From positions 62,001 through 126,000 of the forward strand of contig VGLK01000003.1 of the NCBI GenBank assembly GCA_016866755.1: a stretch of 64,000 nt of DNA. Reading direction: 5' to 3'. A program made the translations under genes and the position numbers. The stretch's first letter is position 1, and each line of letters starts with the position of its first letter. The stretch is from Candidatus Saccharimonadota bacterium. Lineage in GTDB: Bacteria > Patescibacteriota > Saccharimonadia > Saccharimonadales > Saccharimonadaceae. Below the pieces are notes generated by a model. It was not told the DNA's origin. It did no database searches and was given only the letters and a program-made list of their open reading frames with translations. Below are positions 24,898 through 33,782 of the stretch, one piece after another.

Positions 24898-25983
24898 CTA
24901 GTTTTTTTCTGCCTGCTGCGTTAAATAGGCGTCAATAAATCCATCAATTTTACCATCTAATACTTTTTGAGTATCGCGATCTTCGTGCTTAGTACGGGTA
25001 TCTTTTACCAGTGAATACGGGTGTAATACGTAGTTACGAATTTGCGCGCCCCAACTCGCCGACTCACCGGCCTGTAGCTCGCTAATGCTATCGGCGTGCT
25101 GTTCTAAACGTAATTGTGTTAATTTAGAACGTAAAATTTTTAGCGCCGTTTCTTTATTTTGCAGCTGCGAACGTTCGTTTTGAATAGCTACCACAATGCC
25201 CGTCGGTAAATGCGTTACTCGCACGGCGCTATCGGTAGTGTTGACACTTTGGCCACCGTGCCCGCCAGCACGATAAACATCGATTTTCAGTTCGCTATCT
25301 TCTAGCTTCACTTCATCTGGCTCGTCAATTTGCGGCAAAATTTCTACAAGCGCAAAACTAGTTTGGCGTAAATTATCACTGTTAAAAGGACTAAGTCGCA
25401 CCAAACGATGCACGCCATGTTCACTTTTTAACTTTCCGTACGCATAAGGGCCTGAGAGCGTAATAACACTGGTTTTTATGCCGGCCTCGTCGCTAGTAGA
25501 TCGTTCAATCGTAGTGCTAGAAAATAACTGTTGCTCGGCGTAACGAAGATACATGCGCTCTAACATGGCAGCAAAATCTTGCGCATCAAGACCGCCAACA
25601 CCGGCCGAAATTCGCAGTACTACATCGTGGTTATCGTAGGGGCCGCTAAAATGAATTTCTTTTTGCAGCTCGCTAAACTGTTGTTCTAGTGCGTCTATCT
25701 GCCCCCTAAACTCTTCCAGTAATTCATCGTCGCCCATCTCTAACAGTTCGCCTATATCGTGTAGTTGAACCGCAAGAGTCTCCCATGGCTCAATGCTATT
25801 TTTTAGTTTAGAAAATTGCTGATTTTTTAACGTTGCTCGCGCCGGATCATTCCAAATTTCCGGGGCGTTTACTTCTATTTCTAGTGCTGCAAGTTGCCGT
25901 TTTTTGGCAGCTAGATCAATCGTTCTGCTGGCCGAATCAACTTCACCCATCAATTCGCGTACCTTTTTTAAAAGCGGCTGCAT
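24898..25983 (-). CDS. prfB: Peptide chain release factor 2
   Basis: The 361-residue factor has the RF2 stop-recognition motif S-P-F (VRLSPFNSDN) and the catalytic GGQ in [18 protein letters not shown]2 reads UGA and UAA, which agrees with TGA being used as stop in this genome. The frame is continuous, so the programmed frameshift common in prfB is absent. It is part of the hpf-secA-...-prfB-ftsE run. Confidence 0.96.
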   Translation of the reverse strand: MQPLLKKVRELMGEVDSASRTIDLAAKKRQLAALEIEVNAPEIWNDPARATLKNQQFSKLKNSIEPWETLAVQLHDIGELLEMGDDELLEEFRGQIDALEQQFSELQKEIHFSGPYDNHDVVLRISAGVGGLDAQDFAAMLERMYLRYAEQQLFSSTTIERSTSDEAGIKTSVITLSGPYAYGKLKSEHGVHRLVRLSPFNSDNLRQTSFALVEILPQIDEPDEVKLEDSELKIDVYRAGGHGGQSVNTTDSAVRVTHLPTGIVVAIQNERSQLQNKETALKILRSKLTQLRLEQHADSISELQAGESASWGAQIRNYVLHPYSLVKDTRTKHEDRDTQKVLDGKIDGFIDAYLTQQAEKN

Positions 25984-25985
25984 AG

Positions 25986-27323
25986 CTATAAAACCTGCGT
26001 TTGCGCCAATGCTTGTACGCGTTTAATAAATTGGTCGCCACGTTCTTTATAATTTTTAAACATGTCAAAACTTGCCGCTGCGGGGCTTAACACTACTGTA
26101 TCTCCACGATGTACATATGCGCCAAGTCTCTCAAATAATTCATCGTAATTACCCTGCACCTCGACAATTTTCGCTGAATCCACCCCGGCTTGTTGCAAAT
26201 TGGCTATAATTTTACGTCGATTTGCGCCAATGCAATATACTTTTTTAAGTAGTTCGCTTTCGCGTAACGTCTTAGCTAATTCCCTGTAGTCACCACCCTT
26301 GTCGTAGCCGCCGATAATTAAATGCAGCGAGCCACTAAACGCCTTTACCGCCGCTAGTGCGCTGCCAGGCGTTGTAGCAATGCTGTCGTCGTAATACGAA
26401 ACGCCTGCTACATTTGCAATAAATTTTAGGCGATGTTCAAGGCCGCTAAACTGTCCCATAGCTTTTAAAATATCATTTGAAAGTTCTGCTGTAATAGATT
26501 CTTTTGCGTAGCGTTCAATATAGGTAAACGCCGCAGCCAGTGCCATACAGACATTGGTAAGATTATGTTCTCCGGGAAGATTAATGTGCTCAGTTGTACC
26601 AATTACCTGCTTTTTATAAATAAAATTTTGATCTTTAATGTACACACTGCTTGGCGTTGGCACAGCTACAATTTTAGATTCTCCGGCGCTTGCTACCTGT
26701 GCTGACATTTTATTATTCGCATAGTAAACACAAGTATCTTCGCGAGACTGATATCGCGTTATGTTAGATTTTGCCGCTACATACTCCTCTATGCTAGCGT
26801 GTACATCAAGATGATCAGGCTCCATCATGGTTACAACTGCAATTTGCGGCGACGCGGTCATATCCCATAACTGAAAACTACTTAACTCATACACAACCAC
26901 ATCGTACTCGTGTGTTTGCTCAAGCACATCAAGCGCCGGAACGCCAATGTTACCCACAACAATGACACGAAAACCAGCGGCGCGCAAACCATCCGAGATA
27001 AGACTTACCGTCGTACCCTTGCCTTTCGACCCTGTTACGCCAATAATTGGCACCCCACACTTGGCAAAAAATTCAGTACTCGCCGATGTAATATTCGGTT
27101 GCCGTAGCAATTCTCGCGGTGGTAAACCTGCAGTGCGCACAGCTAAATCGGCAACCGGTACACGCTCAAAACACCCCTCGCCACTTTCAATTTTTACACC
27201 TTCAATTGCTGGACTATCAACTTGCTCTCCGGCAATAATAAATTCAGCCTGAGGGTATTTGCGTAAAAAATACGACAAGTTTGATTTACCCTCAACGCCG
27301 TATCCAGCAATCACAATTTTCAT
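25986..27323 (-). CDS. murD: UDP-N-acetylmuramoylalanine-D-glutamate ligase MurD
   Basis: The about 445-residue ligase has an N-terminal Rossmann VIAGYGVEGKSNLSYFL, the P-loop GVTGSKGKGTTVSLIS, EPDHLDVHASIEEY, GEHNLTNVCMALAAA and GLEHRLKFIANVAGVSYYDDS. It adds D-Glu to UDP-MurNAc-L-Ala. The start at 27323 is preferred because the stop of the M16 gene ends 1 base upstream, giving coupled translation. It interrupts the normal secA-prfB adjacency. Confidence 0.94.
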   Translation of the reverse strand: MKIVIAGYGVEGKSNLSYFLRKYPQAEFIIAGEQVDSPAIEGVKIESGEGCFERVPVADLAVRTAGLPPRELLRQPNITSASTEFFAKCGVPIIGVTGSKGKGTTVSLISDGLRAAGFRVIVVGNIGVPALDVLEQTHEYDVVVYELSSFQLWDMTASPQIAVVTMMEPDHLDVHASIEEYVAAKSNITRYQSREDTCVYYANNKMSAQVASAGESKIVAVPTPSSVYIKDQNFIYKKQVIGTTEHINLPGEHNLTNVCMALAAAFTYIERYAKESITAELSNDILKAMGQFSGLEHRLKFIANVAGVSYYDDSIATTPGSALAAVKAFSGSLHLIIGGYDKGGDYRELAKTLRESELLKKVYCIGANRRKIIANLQQAGVDSAKIVEVQGNYDELFERLGAYVHRGDTVVLSPAAASFDMFKNYKERGDQFIKRVQALAQTQVL

Positions 27324-27324
27324 G

Positions 27325-28602
27325 CTAGAACAATTGCTCCAACTTATCGGAAAGTAACGCCAATTGCTCGCGCTCACCGCTTGTTACACCAGCAAGAACC
27401 CAGGTATTGGCGGCAAAAAATTCGCGCGCCGTGTCTATCATGCATTGACGGCTCACTCCCTGAATCATCTCTGGTACCTTGTCGTAATCTTTTACTACGT
27501 CGTCGGCAAAAAAACGATGAGTATAATAATTACTAATTTGCGCCACGGTTTGCGCACCCATTTGGTAGCGCCCTACAGCGTATGATTTTGCAGCAGCTAA
27601 CTCTTCATCGGTAATTTTGTCATCAAGCACCCGACGCAGTTCACGTACCATAATTGCAAACAGTTCGTCAGATGTATCAAGATTAACTTGCCCACCAAAA
27701 TCCCAGCTACTGTTGTTAAAGCCAATACTAGTGTCGCTAAACATTCCATAAGCCAAGCCTTTTTTACGTGCGGCGCCAAAAATTCGTGAACTCATAGTAC
27801 CTGTTAAAATATGGTCAAGACACGCCATAGCGTCACCCTCGGTGTCGCTTAATTCGCGCGGAATCATCATCGACCAACCGAATGTTAAATTAGACGCTTC
27901 TTTGCGACGTATAAGCACTGGTCGTGACTTTTTATACTCGTCTGTTGGCACATTAAAACGCTCACCCGCTTCTAACTGCCAATCTTCTAACTGACGAACA
28001 ATATCTTTACGTCGTTCACCAATTTTCCCCGCAATTACAAAACGCATATTTTTTAAGGTATGCGTGCGCGCGTGGTGCTCTTTAATATCTTTAAGTGTAA
28101 CGTGAGGAATTACCTTAAGGCGCTGCGAATAAGTTAATATGTCTTCGCCTAGCGCCTGCTGTACTCGCGGCCATAACACGCGGTTGTGGTTATTAAGATA
28201 TCCGGTTAGCTCACTTTTTACATTGCCTTTTTCGCTTGTTAGTTCGGTAGGACGAAATTTTGGTGTACAGATTGCCATTCGCTGTAAATCAAAAATTCTG
28301 TTCCATTCAAAGTCGGCGCAAATCGCTTCGTACACCATGGCAATATCAGAGGTATACGCATTATGATATGCACCATTTTTAGTAAATTCATGTTCATAAT
28401 CATGCTCGTTTTTAAAATGCTCATTGGCACCAAATGCCATATGCTCCATAATGTGCGCCGCTTCATACACGTCGTTCGAACGAACATAACGATTTCCAGC
28501 CCGAAAATGAAACTGAAAACTCATTACACTTGCACCCGGCACATCAATTAATAAGCCGCTTGCACCGTTTTTTAATACCACCTTTTCTACTGAATGTTGC
28601 AT
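27325..28602 (-). CDS. M16-family zinc metalloprotease
   Basis: The 425-residue protein has the inverted zinc motif H-x-x-E-H in AAHIMEHMAFG and a downstream Glu-rich segment EKGNVKSELTGYL, and a second non-catalytic M16 domain (SRIFGAARKKGLAYG). It has no signal peptide, so it is probably cytoplasmic, like processing peptidase homologues. It sits between secA and murD. A GGTGGAG about 25 bases upstream is a weak ribosome site. Confidence 0.9.
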   Translation of the reverse strand: MQHSVEKVVLKNGASGLLIDVPGASVMSFQFHFRAGNRYVRSNDVYEAAHIMEHMAFGANEHFKNEHDYEHEFTKNGAYHNAYTSDIAMVYEAICADFEWNRIFDLQRMAICTPKFRPTELTSEKGNVKSELTGYLNNHNRVLWPRVQQALGEDILTYSQRLKVIPHVTLKDIKEHHARTHTLKNMRFVIAGKIGERRKDIVRQLEDWQLEAGERFNVPTDEYKKSRPVLIRRKEASNLTFGWSMMIPRELSDTEGDAMACLDHILTGTMSSRIFGAARKKGLAYGMFSDTSIGFNNSSWDFGGQVNLDTSDELFAIMVRELRRVLDDKITDEELAAAKSYAVGRYQMGAQTVAQISNYYTHRFFADDVVKDYDKVPEMIQGVSRQCMIDTAREFFAANTWVLAGVTSGEREQLALLSDKLEQLF

Positions 28603-28641
28603 ATATTTTTAACTTTTTACTTTCTCCACCCGAACTTTTTA

Positions 28642-31272
28642 TTACTTACGGTTCTTTTTCTTGTTCTGACGCTGAGCTTTCTTTTTCTTACGAGCATCAT
28701 TTTTAGCTTTATTTACTTCATTAACTGTGGCGGCTTTTTTAACTTTCTTAAAATCATCATCGCGATTTTTTTCGCCAGATGTTACTTCGTTCACACCTTT
28801 TGAAGTTGACGCCTCAGCCATACGAGTTAATTCGGTGTCGTACTCGTCGTCATCGGCAGCCTTTACTACGGCGTCGCTCAAGTGAACAGTAAACACAGCC
28901 CTTAGCACTTCGTCGCGCAAATTCTCCTGCAAACTTTCAAATAACTTTTGCGATTCGCTTCGATATTCTACCAACGGATCTCGTTGACCTATGCTGCGCC
29001 AACCAATACCATCTCGAAGGTGCTGCATATTCTCAAGGTGGTGCATCCATAATTCATCAAGTACGGTCATATACACTTCGCGCTCAACCTTGTGCAGCAT
29101 ATCGTCGCCAAGTTCATCTTTTTTGGCCTGATACAACTTGTTAATTTCTTTAAGCGCCATTTCGTAGCGTTTTTTGTCGTTCTTTTCGCTACCAATCGCC
29201 GACAGTTTCTTTGAGCCGATAGTTAAGTAATCAAAGCTTTTTTCAAAATTTTTATTATTTTTAGCTGGCACAAGAGTAAGTGCTCGGGCTTTTTCACGAA
29301 TAAGGCGATGGATTTCTGGCTCAATCGTATCACCCATTAAAATTTTGTGGCGCATAGTGTAGGTAACACGGCGATGACGATTAATCACGTTATCGTACTG
29401 CACCACTTGTTTACGCGAATCGTAATGGTAACCTTCTACACGCTTTTGAGCGGCTTCTAGCGTTTTTGATACGGCTGCATTTTGAATCGGCATATCTTCG
29501 TCCACTCCAAGTCGGTCAAGAATTGCCGCAATACGCTCGCCCTGAAAAATACGCATAAGATCATCTTCTGCCGAAACATAAAACTGTGTTTCACCCGGAT
29601 CTCCCTGTCGCCCACCACGGCCGCGCAGCTGGTTATCAATACGGCGCGATTCATGTCGCTCCGAACCAATAACCACAAGACCGCCAATTTCGGCCACGCC
29701 TTCACCAAGCTTAATGTCGGTACCTCGACCAGCAATATTGGTCGCTAGTGTAATTGCACCTTTTTGCCCAGCCTTCTCAACAATTGCCGCTTCGCGCTCG
29801 TTATTTTTGGCGTTTAAAAGTTCGTATCCAATACCCTCTTTGTCAAGGTATGCGGCAATCATTTCATTTTTTACAATTGAGCCAGAACCAACCAACACCG
29901 GTCGTCCGGCAGCGTGGTGCTCTTTAATCGCCTGCGCAACTGCTTTAAGTTTTCCTTTTTCGGTTTTAAAAATGAGGTCTTGCTGATCTTTACGCTGCAT
30001 GGGGCGGTTCGAAGGAATTTGCACTACATCAAGGCTATACACTTGCTGGAATTCTTCAGCTTCAGTGAAAGCCGTACCGGTCATACCGCTCAATTTATTA
30101 TACAAACGGAAAAAGTTTTGGAACGAAATGGTTGCCAGCGTGCGACTCTCTTGCAGTACTGGCACGTTTTCCTTGGCTTCAATTGCTTGATGCAAGCCTT
30201 CGTTGTAGCGACGACCCTGCATTAATCGGCCGGTGTGCTCGTCTACAATAATTACTTCGCCGTCGTTTGTTACCACGTAATCTTTATCGCGCTTAAATAC
30301 GATTTGCGCTTTAAGAGCCTGTTCAAGATGATACACCGAGCGAATATGCTCGGGGGTGTAGAGGTTTTTTATACCTAATAATTTTTGAATTTTCTCGGTA
30401 CCTTCATCGGTAAGGGCGACACTTCGACGCTTTTCATCAAAAATGTAGTCTACAGGCTCTAGCTTGCCGGCAATTTTTGCAAACTGATAGTAGCTATCTG
30501 GATTTTCAGCAGCTGGGGCAGAAATAATCAGCGGTGTACGAGCTTCATCAATTAAAATCGAATCGACTTCATCGACGATAGCAAAGTTTAACTCGCGCTG
30601 ACGAAGCATGGTCGCTTCACTCTCCATGTTGTCGCGCAAATAATCGAACCCAAATTCGTTATTAGTGCCGTAGGTAACGTCGGCCGCGTAAGCCTCTTTA
30701 CGCGTGACCGGTCGAAGTTTACGCATCCGTGGGTCATCGTGGGCGTCATTATCGTAGTCTTTGTCAAAAATGTACGATGCATCTGCTACAATCACCCCTG
30801 TTGTCAGGCCTAAAAAGTCATATAACTCGCCCATCCAACCAGCGTCACGTTGCGCTAGGTAATCGTTTACCGTAACTACATGCACACCTTTTTCGCTTAG
30901 TGCATTAAGATATACGGGCAATGTTGCTACAAGAGTCTTACCTTCACCAGTTTTCATTTCGGCAATGTTTCCATCATGAAGCGCCATGCCACCCATTACT
31001 TGCACATCAAAGTGACGCATGCCAAGTACGCGCTGGCTTGCCTCACGGGCAACCGCAAATGCGTCACTAAGCACCGTGTCGAGCGTTTGTTTTTTATCCT
31101 TTTTTAGTCGATTTTTAAGCTCAGCTGTCTGCTTTTTTAGCTGCTCATCTGACATTTTGGCGTATGTATCGGCTAGGCCGTTTACAATGTCTGCTCGCTT
31201 GCGTAGTTTAGCAACTAACTTTTTTTGTGGATCCCCAAATACTTTTGAAAGTGCCTTTTGTCGGCTAACCAT
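28642..31272 (-). CDS. secA: Preprotein translocase ATPase SecA
   Basis: The 876-residue motor has Walker A AEMKTGEGKTLVATLPVY, the DEVDSILIDEART motif, NIAGRGTDIKLGEGV and QLRGRGGRQGDPGETQFYV. SecA pushes preproteins through SecYEG. The C-terminal zinc finger (CxCxxxxxCH) of many SecA proteins is missing; the tail is a short Lys/Arg-rich stretch (KKKKAQRQNKKKNRK). It follows hpf as in Firmicutes. Confidence 0.97.
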   Translation of the reverse strand: MVSRQKALSKVFGDPQKKLVAKLRKRADIVNGLADTYAKMSDEQLKKQTAELKNRLKKDKKQTLDTVLSDAFAVAREASQRVLGMRHFDVQVMGGMALHDGNIAEMKTGEGKTLVATLPVYLNALSEKGVHVVTVNDYLAQRDAGWMGELYDFLGLTTGVIVADASYIFDKDYDNDAHDDPRMRKLRPVTRKEAYAADVTYGTNNEFGFDYLRDNMESEATMLRQRELNFAIVDEVDSILIDEARTPLIISAPAAENPDSYYQFAKIAGKLEPVDYIFDEKRRSVALTDEGTEKIQKLLGIKNLYTPEHIRSVYHLEQALKAQIVFKRDKDYVVTNDGEVIIVDEHTGRLMQGRRYNEGLHQAIEAKENVPVLQESRTLATISFQNFFRLYNKLSGMTGTAFTEAEEFQQVYSLDVVQIPSNRPMQRKDQQDLIFKTEKGKLKAVAQAIKEHHAAGRPVLVGSGSIVKNEMIAAYLDKEGIGYELLNAKNNEREAAIVEKAGQKGAITLATNIAGRGTDIKLGEGVAEIGGLVVIGSERHESRRIDNQLRGRGGRQGDPGETQFYVSAEDDLMRIFQGERIAAILDRLGVDEDMPIQNAAVSKTLEAAQKRVEGYHYDSRKQVVQYDNVINRHRRVTYTMRHKILMGDTIEPEIHRLIREKARALTLVPAKNNKNFEKSFDYLTIGSKKLSAIGSEKNDKKRYEMALKEINKLYQAKKDELGDDMLHKVEREVYMTVLDELWMHHLENMQHLRDGIGWRSIGQRDPLVEYRSESQKLFESLQENLRDEVLRAVFTVHLSDAVVKAADDDEYDTELTRMAEASTSKGVNEVTSGEKNRDDDFKKVKKAATVNEVNKAKNDARKKKKAQRQNKKKNRK

Positions 31273-31342
31273 TCTATTTTACCCCTCACTTAACGGAAAA
31301 TTCTCTGTCTACTGCCTCATAGTATACGCTGTTTAGGCCTAC

Positions 31343-31377
31343 AAAAAAAGCCCCGTCGTTAGGTAAAACGGGGCTTT
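31343..31377 (-). terminator. hpf terminator
   Basis: AAAGCCCCGT and ACGGGGCTTT enclose an 11-base loop, followed on the minus strand by TTTTTTT. It lies between hpf and secA, so hpf is mostly transcribed alone. Confidence 0.88.
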
Positions 31378-31392
31378 ACGGCTAAAAAACAC

Positions 31393-31776
31393 CTATGCGT
31401 CGCGACTATTTGCGCTCGCCAACCGTGTTGCGTTACGAACAAAATAGTTTCGCCTGCCTACGTGCGGTAAAAGCTGCTGTTTGTACTTTTTAAATTGTGT
31501 CTGCAACTTGGTCTCAATTGCATCAATTGCTGCGCGGGGATCATCGGCCGATTCTTTAGCTAGAATTGTCTTATCGGGTACGCTCATAATTGCCTCAACT
31601 TCAAAGAGTGCCTTATGGTCGTGAGTTACCGACTTAATTTTTACATCGGCCGTAGCAGTTTTGCGAGCGTGCCGAGGTAAAAACTTATCGAGCCGACCAA
31701 TTTTTTTGGCAATATAATCGCCAAGCTCGTTAGGTACTTCATATTGTATTCCGGATATATCGAGAGAATGTATCAT
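31393..31776 (-). CDS. hpf: Short ribosome hibernation promoting factor
   Basis: The 127-residue protein has the HPF/RaiA fold: MIHSLDISGIQYEVPNEL, GRLDKFLPRHARKTATADV and the basic C-terminal helix ETKLQTQFKKYKQ. Its short length lacks the long-HPF dimerisation domain, so it would give YfiA/HPF-type inhibition of 70S ribosomes. The start at 31776 follows AAGGAGGAGC, a strong ribosome site. A TATAAT upstream (about 31812-31817) is the likely promoter. Confidence 0.9.
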   Translation of the reverse strand: MIHSLDISGIQYEVPNELGDYIAKKIGRLDKFLPRHARKTATADVKIKSVTHDHKALFEVEAIMSVPDKTILAKESADDPRAAIDAIETKLQTQFKKYKQQLLPHVGRRNYFVRNATRLASANSRDA

Positions 31777-31810
31777 GCTCTGCTCCTCCTTAAATATGGT
31801 TGTACTTTTA

Positions 31811-33112
31811 TTATAGCACTGTTCGGCCGCCAAGGTACGGTACAAGCGCAGCAGGCACTCGCACATTTCCCTTTTCGTCTTGCCCGTTTTCAATTATCGC
31901 AATCATTGCCCTGCCTAGCGCAAAGGCTGTAGCGTCATTTGTGTGTACCAGCTCTAACTCACCGTCCTCACGACGAACTCGGGTGTTAAGTCGACGAGAT
32001 TGATAGTCGGTCATGTAATCGGCGGTGTGCGTTTCGCGGTACTTATTTTGCCCCGGTAGCCACGCCTCCATGTCTACACCGCGCGCGTTTGGCTTGCCAA
32101 TATCTACCGAACATTTTTGTAGCACTTGGTACGGCACCTCTAGTTGCTGTAATAAATATTCTTGTATTGCCACAAAAAGCAAATGCTCGTCGCGACTGGT
32201 CTCGTGCGTAGAGAAACTCTCCATCTCAAGTTTATCGAATTGGTGCATGCGAAGAATACCTTCCATGTCTTTACCGTAAGTACCGGCTTCGCGGCGAAAA
32301 CTTGTTGCATAACCTAAGTAACGAACCGGTAGTTCGCTTTCGTTAAAAATCTCGTTAGCGTGCATGCTTCCTAGCACATGTTCGGCACTACCCTGAAGCC
32401 ATAAATCTTCGCCTTCAATTTTATAACGATCGTCTTGCGGCTCAAGTCGATCCATCGCATCGTAAAGATCAGTTCGAATCATAAGTGGTGGTAAAATAGG
32501 CGTAAACGGTTTTACACTCACCTCTAGGCCTGCCTCATCGGCAATTGATTTAATTACCCTCTCGTTCGATAAGGTCGTCATTACAAATTGCACAATAGCC
32601 ATTTGAAGCAACACCAAATCGCCCTTAATGTAGGCAAATCGAGAGCCAGCAACCTTAGCGGCTCGCTCTTTGTCTAGCCAGCCACGAGCTTCGGCAATTT
32701 CATAATGATTCTTCGGCGCAAAAGTAAATTCTGTGGGTGTGCCGTACGTTTTAACCACTACGTTTTCTTCGTCACTTGCACCAAATGGCACGTCACTATC
32801 GGCCATATTTGGCACTGCTTTTAGCATAATTTCAAAATCAGCGTCAATCTGTTTTAAACGCGCCTCAAGCTCCATTAGTTGCTCTTTAATAGCCTTCCCC
32901 TCGACAATTAACTCGGCAGGAGGCACGCCGCCACCTTTCATACGCGAAGATATATCGTTTCGCTGCGCTCGCAGTGTTTCAACTTGCCCTAAAAGCTCAC
33001 GACGCGACGAGTCAAGACTAAGTAGCTGACTAATCGACACCTTGTATCCTTTGTTGGTGGCATTTTGCTGTACTAGTTCTGGATTCTCACGGATAAAACG
33101 TATATCTAACAT
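31811..33112 (-). CDS. serS: Seryl-tRNA synthetase
   Basis: The 433-residue class II enzyme has the N-terminal coiled-coil arm (about 30-100), motif 2 in YATSFRREAGTYGKDMEGIL and motif 3 VHTNDATAFALGRAMIAIIE. It charges tRNA-Ser. The start at 33112 is chosen because TACAAT (33120-33125) lies 7 bases upstream and contains the earlier ATG at 33121. Confidence 0.96.
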   Translation of the reverse strand: MLDIRFIRENPELVQQNATNKGYKVSISQLLSLDSSRRELLGQVETLRAQRNDISSRMKGGGVPPAELIVEGKAIKEQLMELEARLKQIDADFEIMLKAVPNMADSDVPFGASDEENVVVKTYGTPTEFTFAPKNHYEIAEARGWLDKERAAKVAGSRFAYIKGDLVLLQMAIVQFVMTTLSNERVIKSIADEAGLEVSVKPFTPILPPLMIRTDLYDAMDRLEPQDDRYKIEGEDLWLQGSAEHVLGSMHANEIFNESELPVRYLGYATSFRREAGTYGKDMEGILRMHQFDKLEMESFSTHETSRDEHLLFVAIQEYLLQQLEVPYQVLQKCSVDIGKPNARGVDMEAWLPGQNKYRETHTADYMTDYQSRRLNTRVRREDGELELVHTNDATAFALGRAMIAIIENGQDEKGNVRVPAALVPYLGGRTVL

Positions 33113-33160
33113 GCTATACATTGTAGCACTTTTTACGCAAGCGGCAGAACGGATAAAAAA

Positions 33161-33724
33161 TTACTCGTAGAAATAGCCGCCCTGCACCCAAGCTGGACCA
33201 GGGCTTTCGGTTTGCCAGTTACGACCTGAGCAACTAAAGCCGGGACTTTGTGGATGTGGCTGGCCAGCAGGTATTGACTCCATGCGAACAATTCGCAAAA
33301 TATAATACGGACCACGGGTTACATCACAGCCTGAAAGTCCCGCGCTATATACATAATACTCATAACGATACGTGGTGTCGTTTATTGGATCGACCGGTAA
33401 TGAACGGAGATTAGACGTAGTACCTACGAGATTTTGAATATAGCTTGTAGGGTATTCATTGCTTCGAGCCCAACTAGACGAGCCAGTTGCCCGCTGCGGA
33501 ATAGTATCCGAACGAAGAATAAACGTATCGAGTGCTTTTTGCAGCGTCGCCATATCTTGAACGCGGCGCGAATCACGCGCATCACCCTGAGTATTGCTAA
33601 ACGTTGCAATTGTAATGGCCGCCAAAATAGCAATAACTGCAATTACCACTACAAGCTCAACTACAGTAAAACCACTGTTTTTTGATTGAGCAAATGCTCG
33701 GCACGCTCGAGAAAATATAACCAT
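33161..33724 (-). CDS. Type IV pilin-like protein
   Basis: The about 187-residue prepilin has a long basic leader (MVIFSRACRAFAQSKNSG), then FTVVELVVVIAVIAILAAI. Residues after the helix include QGDARDSRRVQDMATL and two Cys residues in the C-terminal half (SGCDVT, FSCSG). TATACT (33731-33736) lies 6 bases before the ATG at 33724, so it is leaderless and monocistronic. Confidence 0.85.
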   Translation of the reverse strand: MVIFSRACRAFAQSKNSGFTVVELVVVIAVIAILAAITIATFSNTQGDARDSRRVQDMATLQKALDTFILRSDTIPQRATGSSSWARSNEYPTSYIQNLVGTTSNLRSLPVDPINDTTYRYEYYVYSAGLSGCDVTRGPYYILRIVRMESIPAGQPHPQSPGFSCSGRNWQTESPGPAWVQGGYFYE

Positions 33725-33782
33725 ATAAAAAGTATACGCCTGCCATAAGCGAGATGGCAAGCGTATTAGTAGTTGTTTGTTA

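Noticed and set aside
24898-25983. prfB programmed frameshift
   Set aside because: The frame is continuous from the ATG; no in-frame TGA near codon 26.
30588-30782. Small ORF inside secA on the same strand
   Set aside because: It is a shadow in another frame of a conserved gene.
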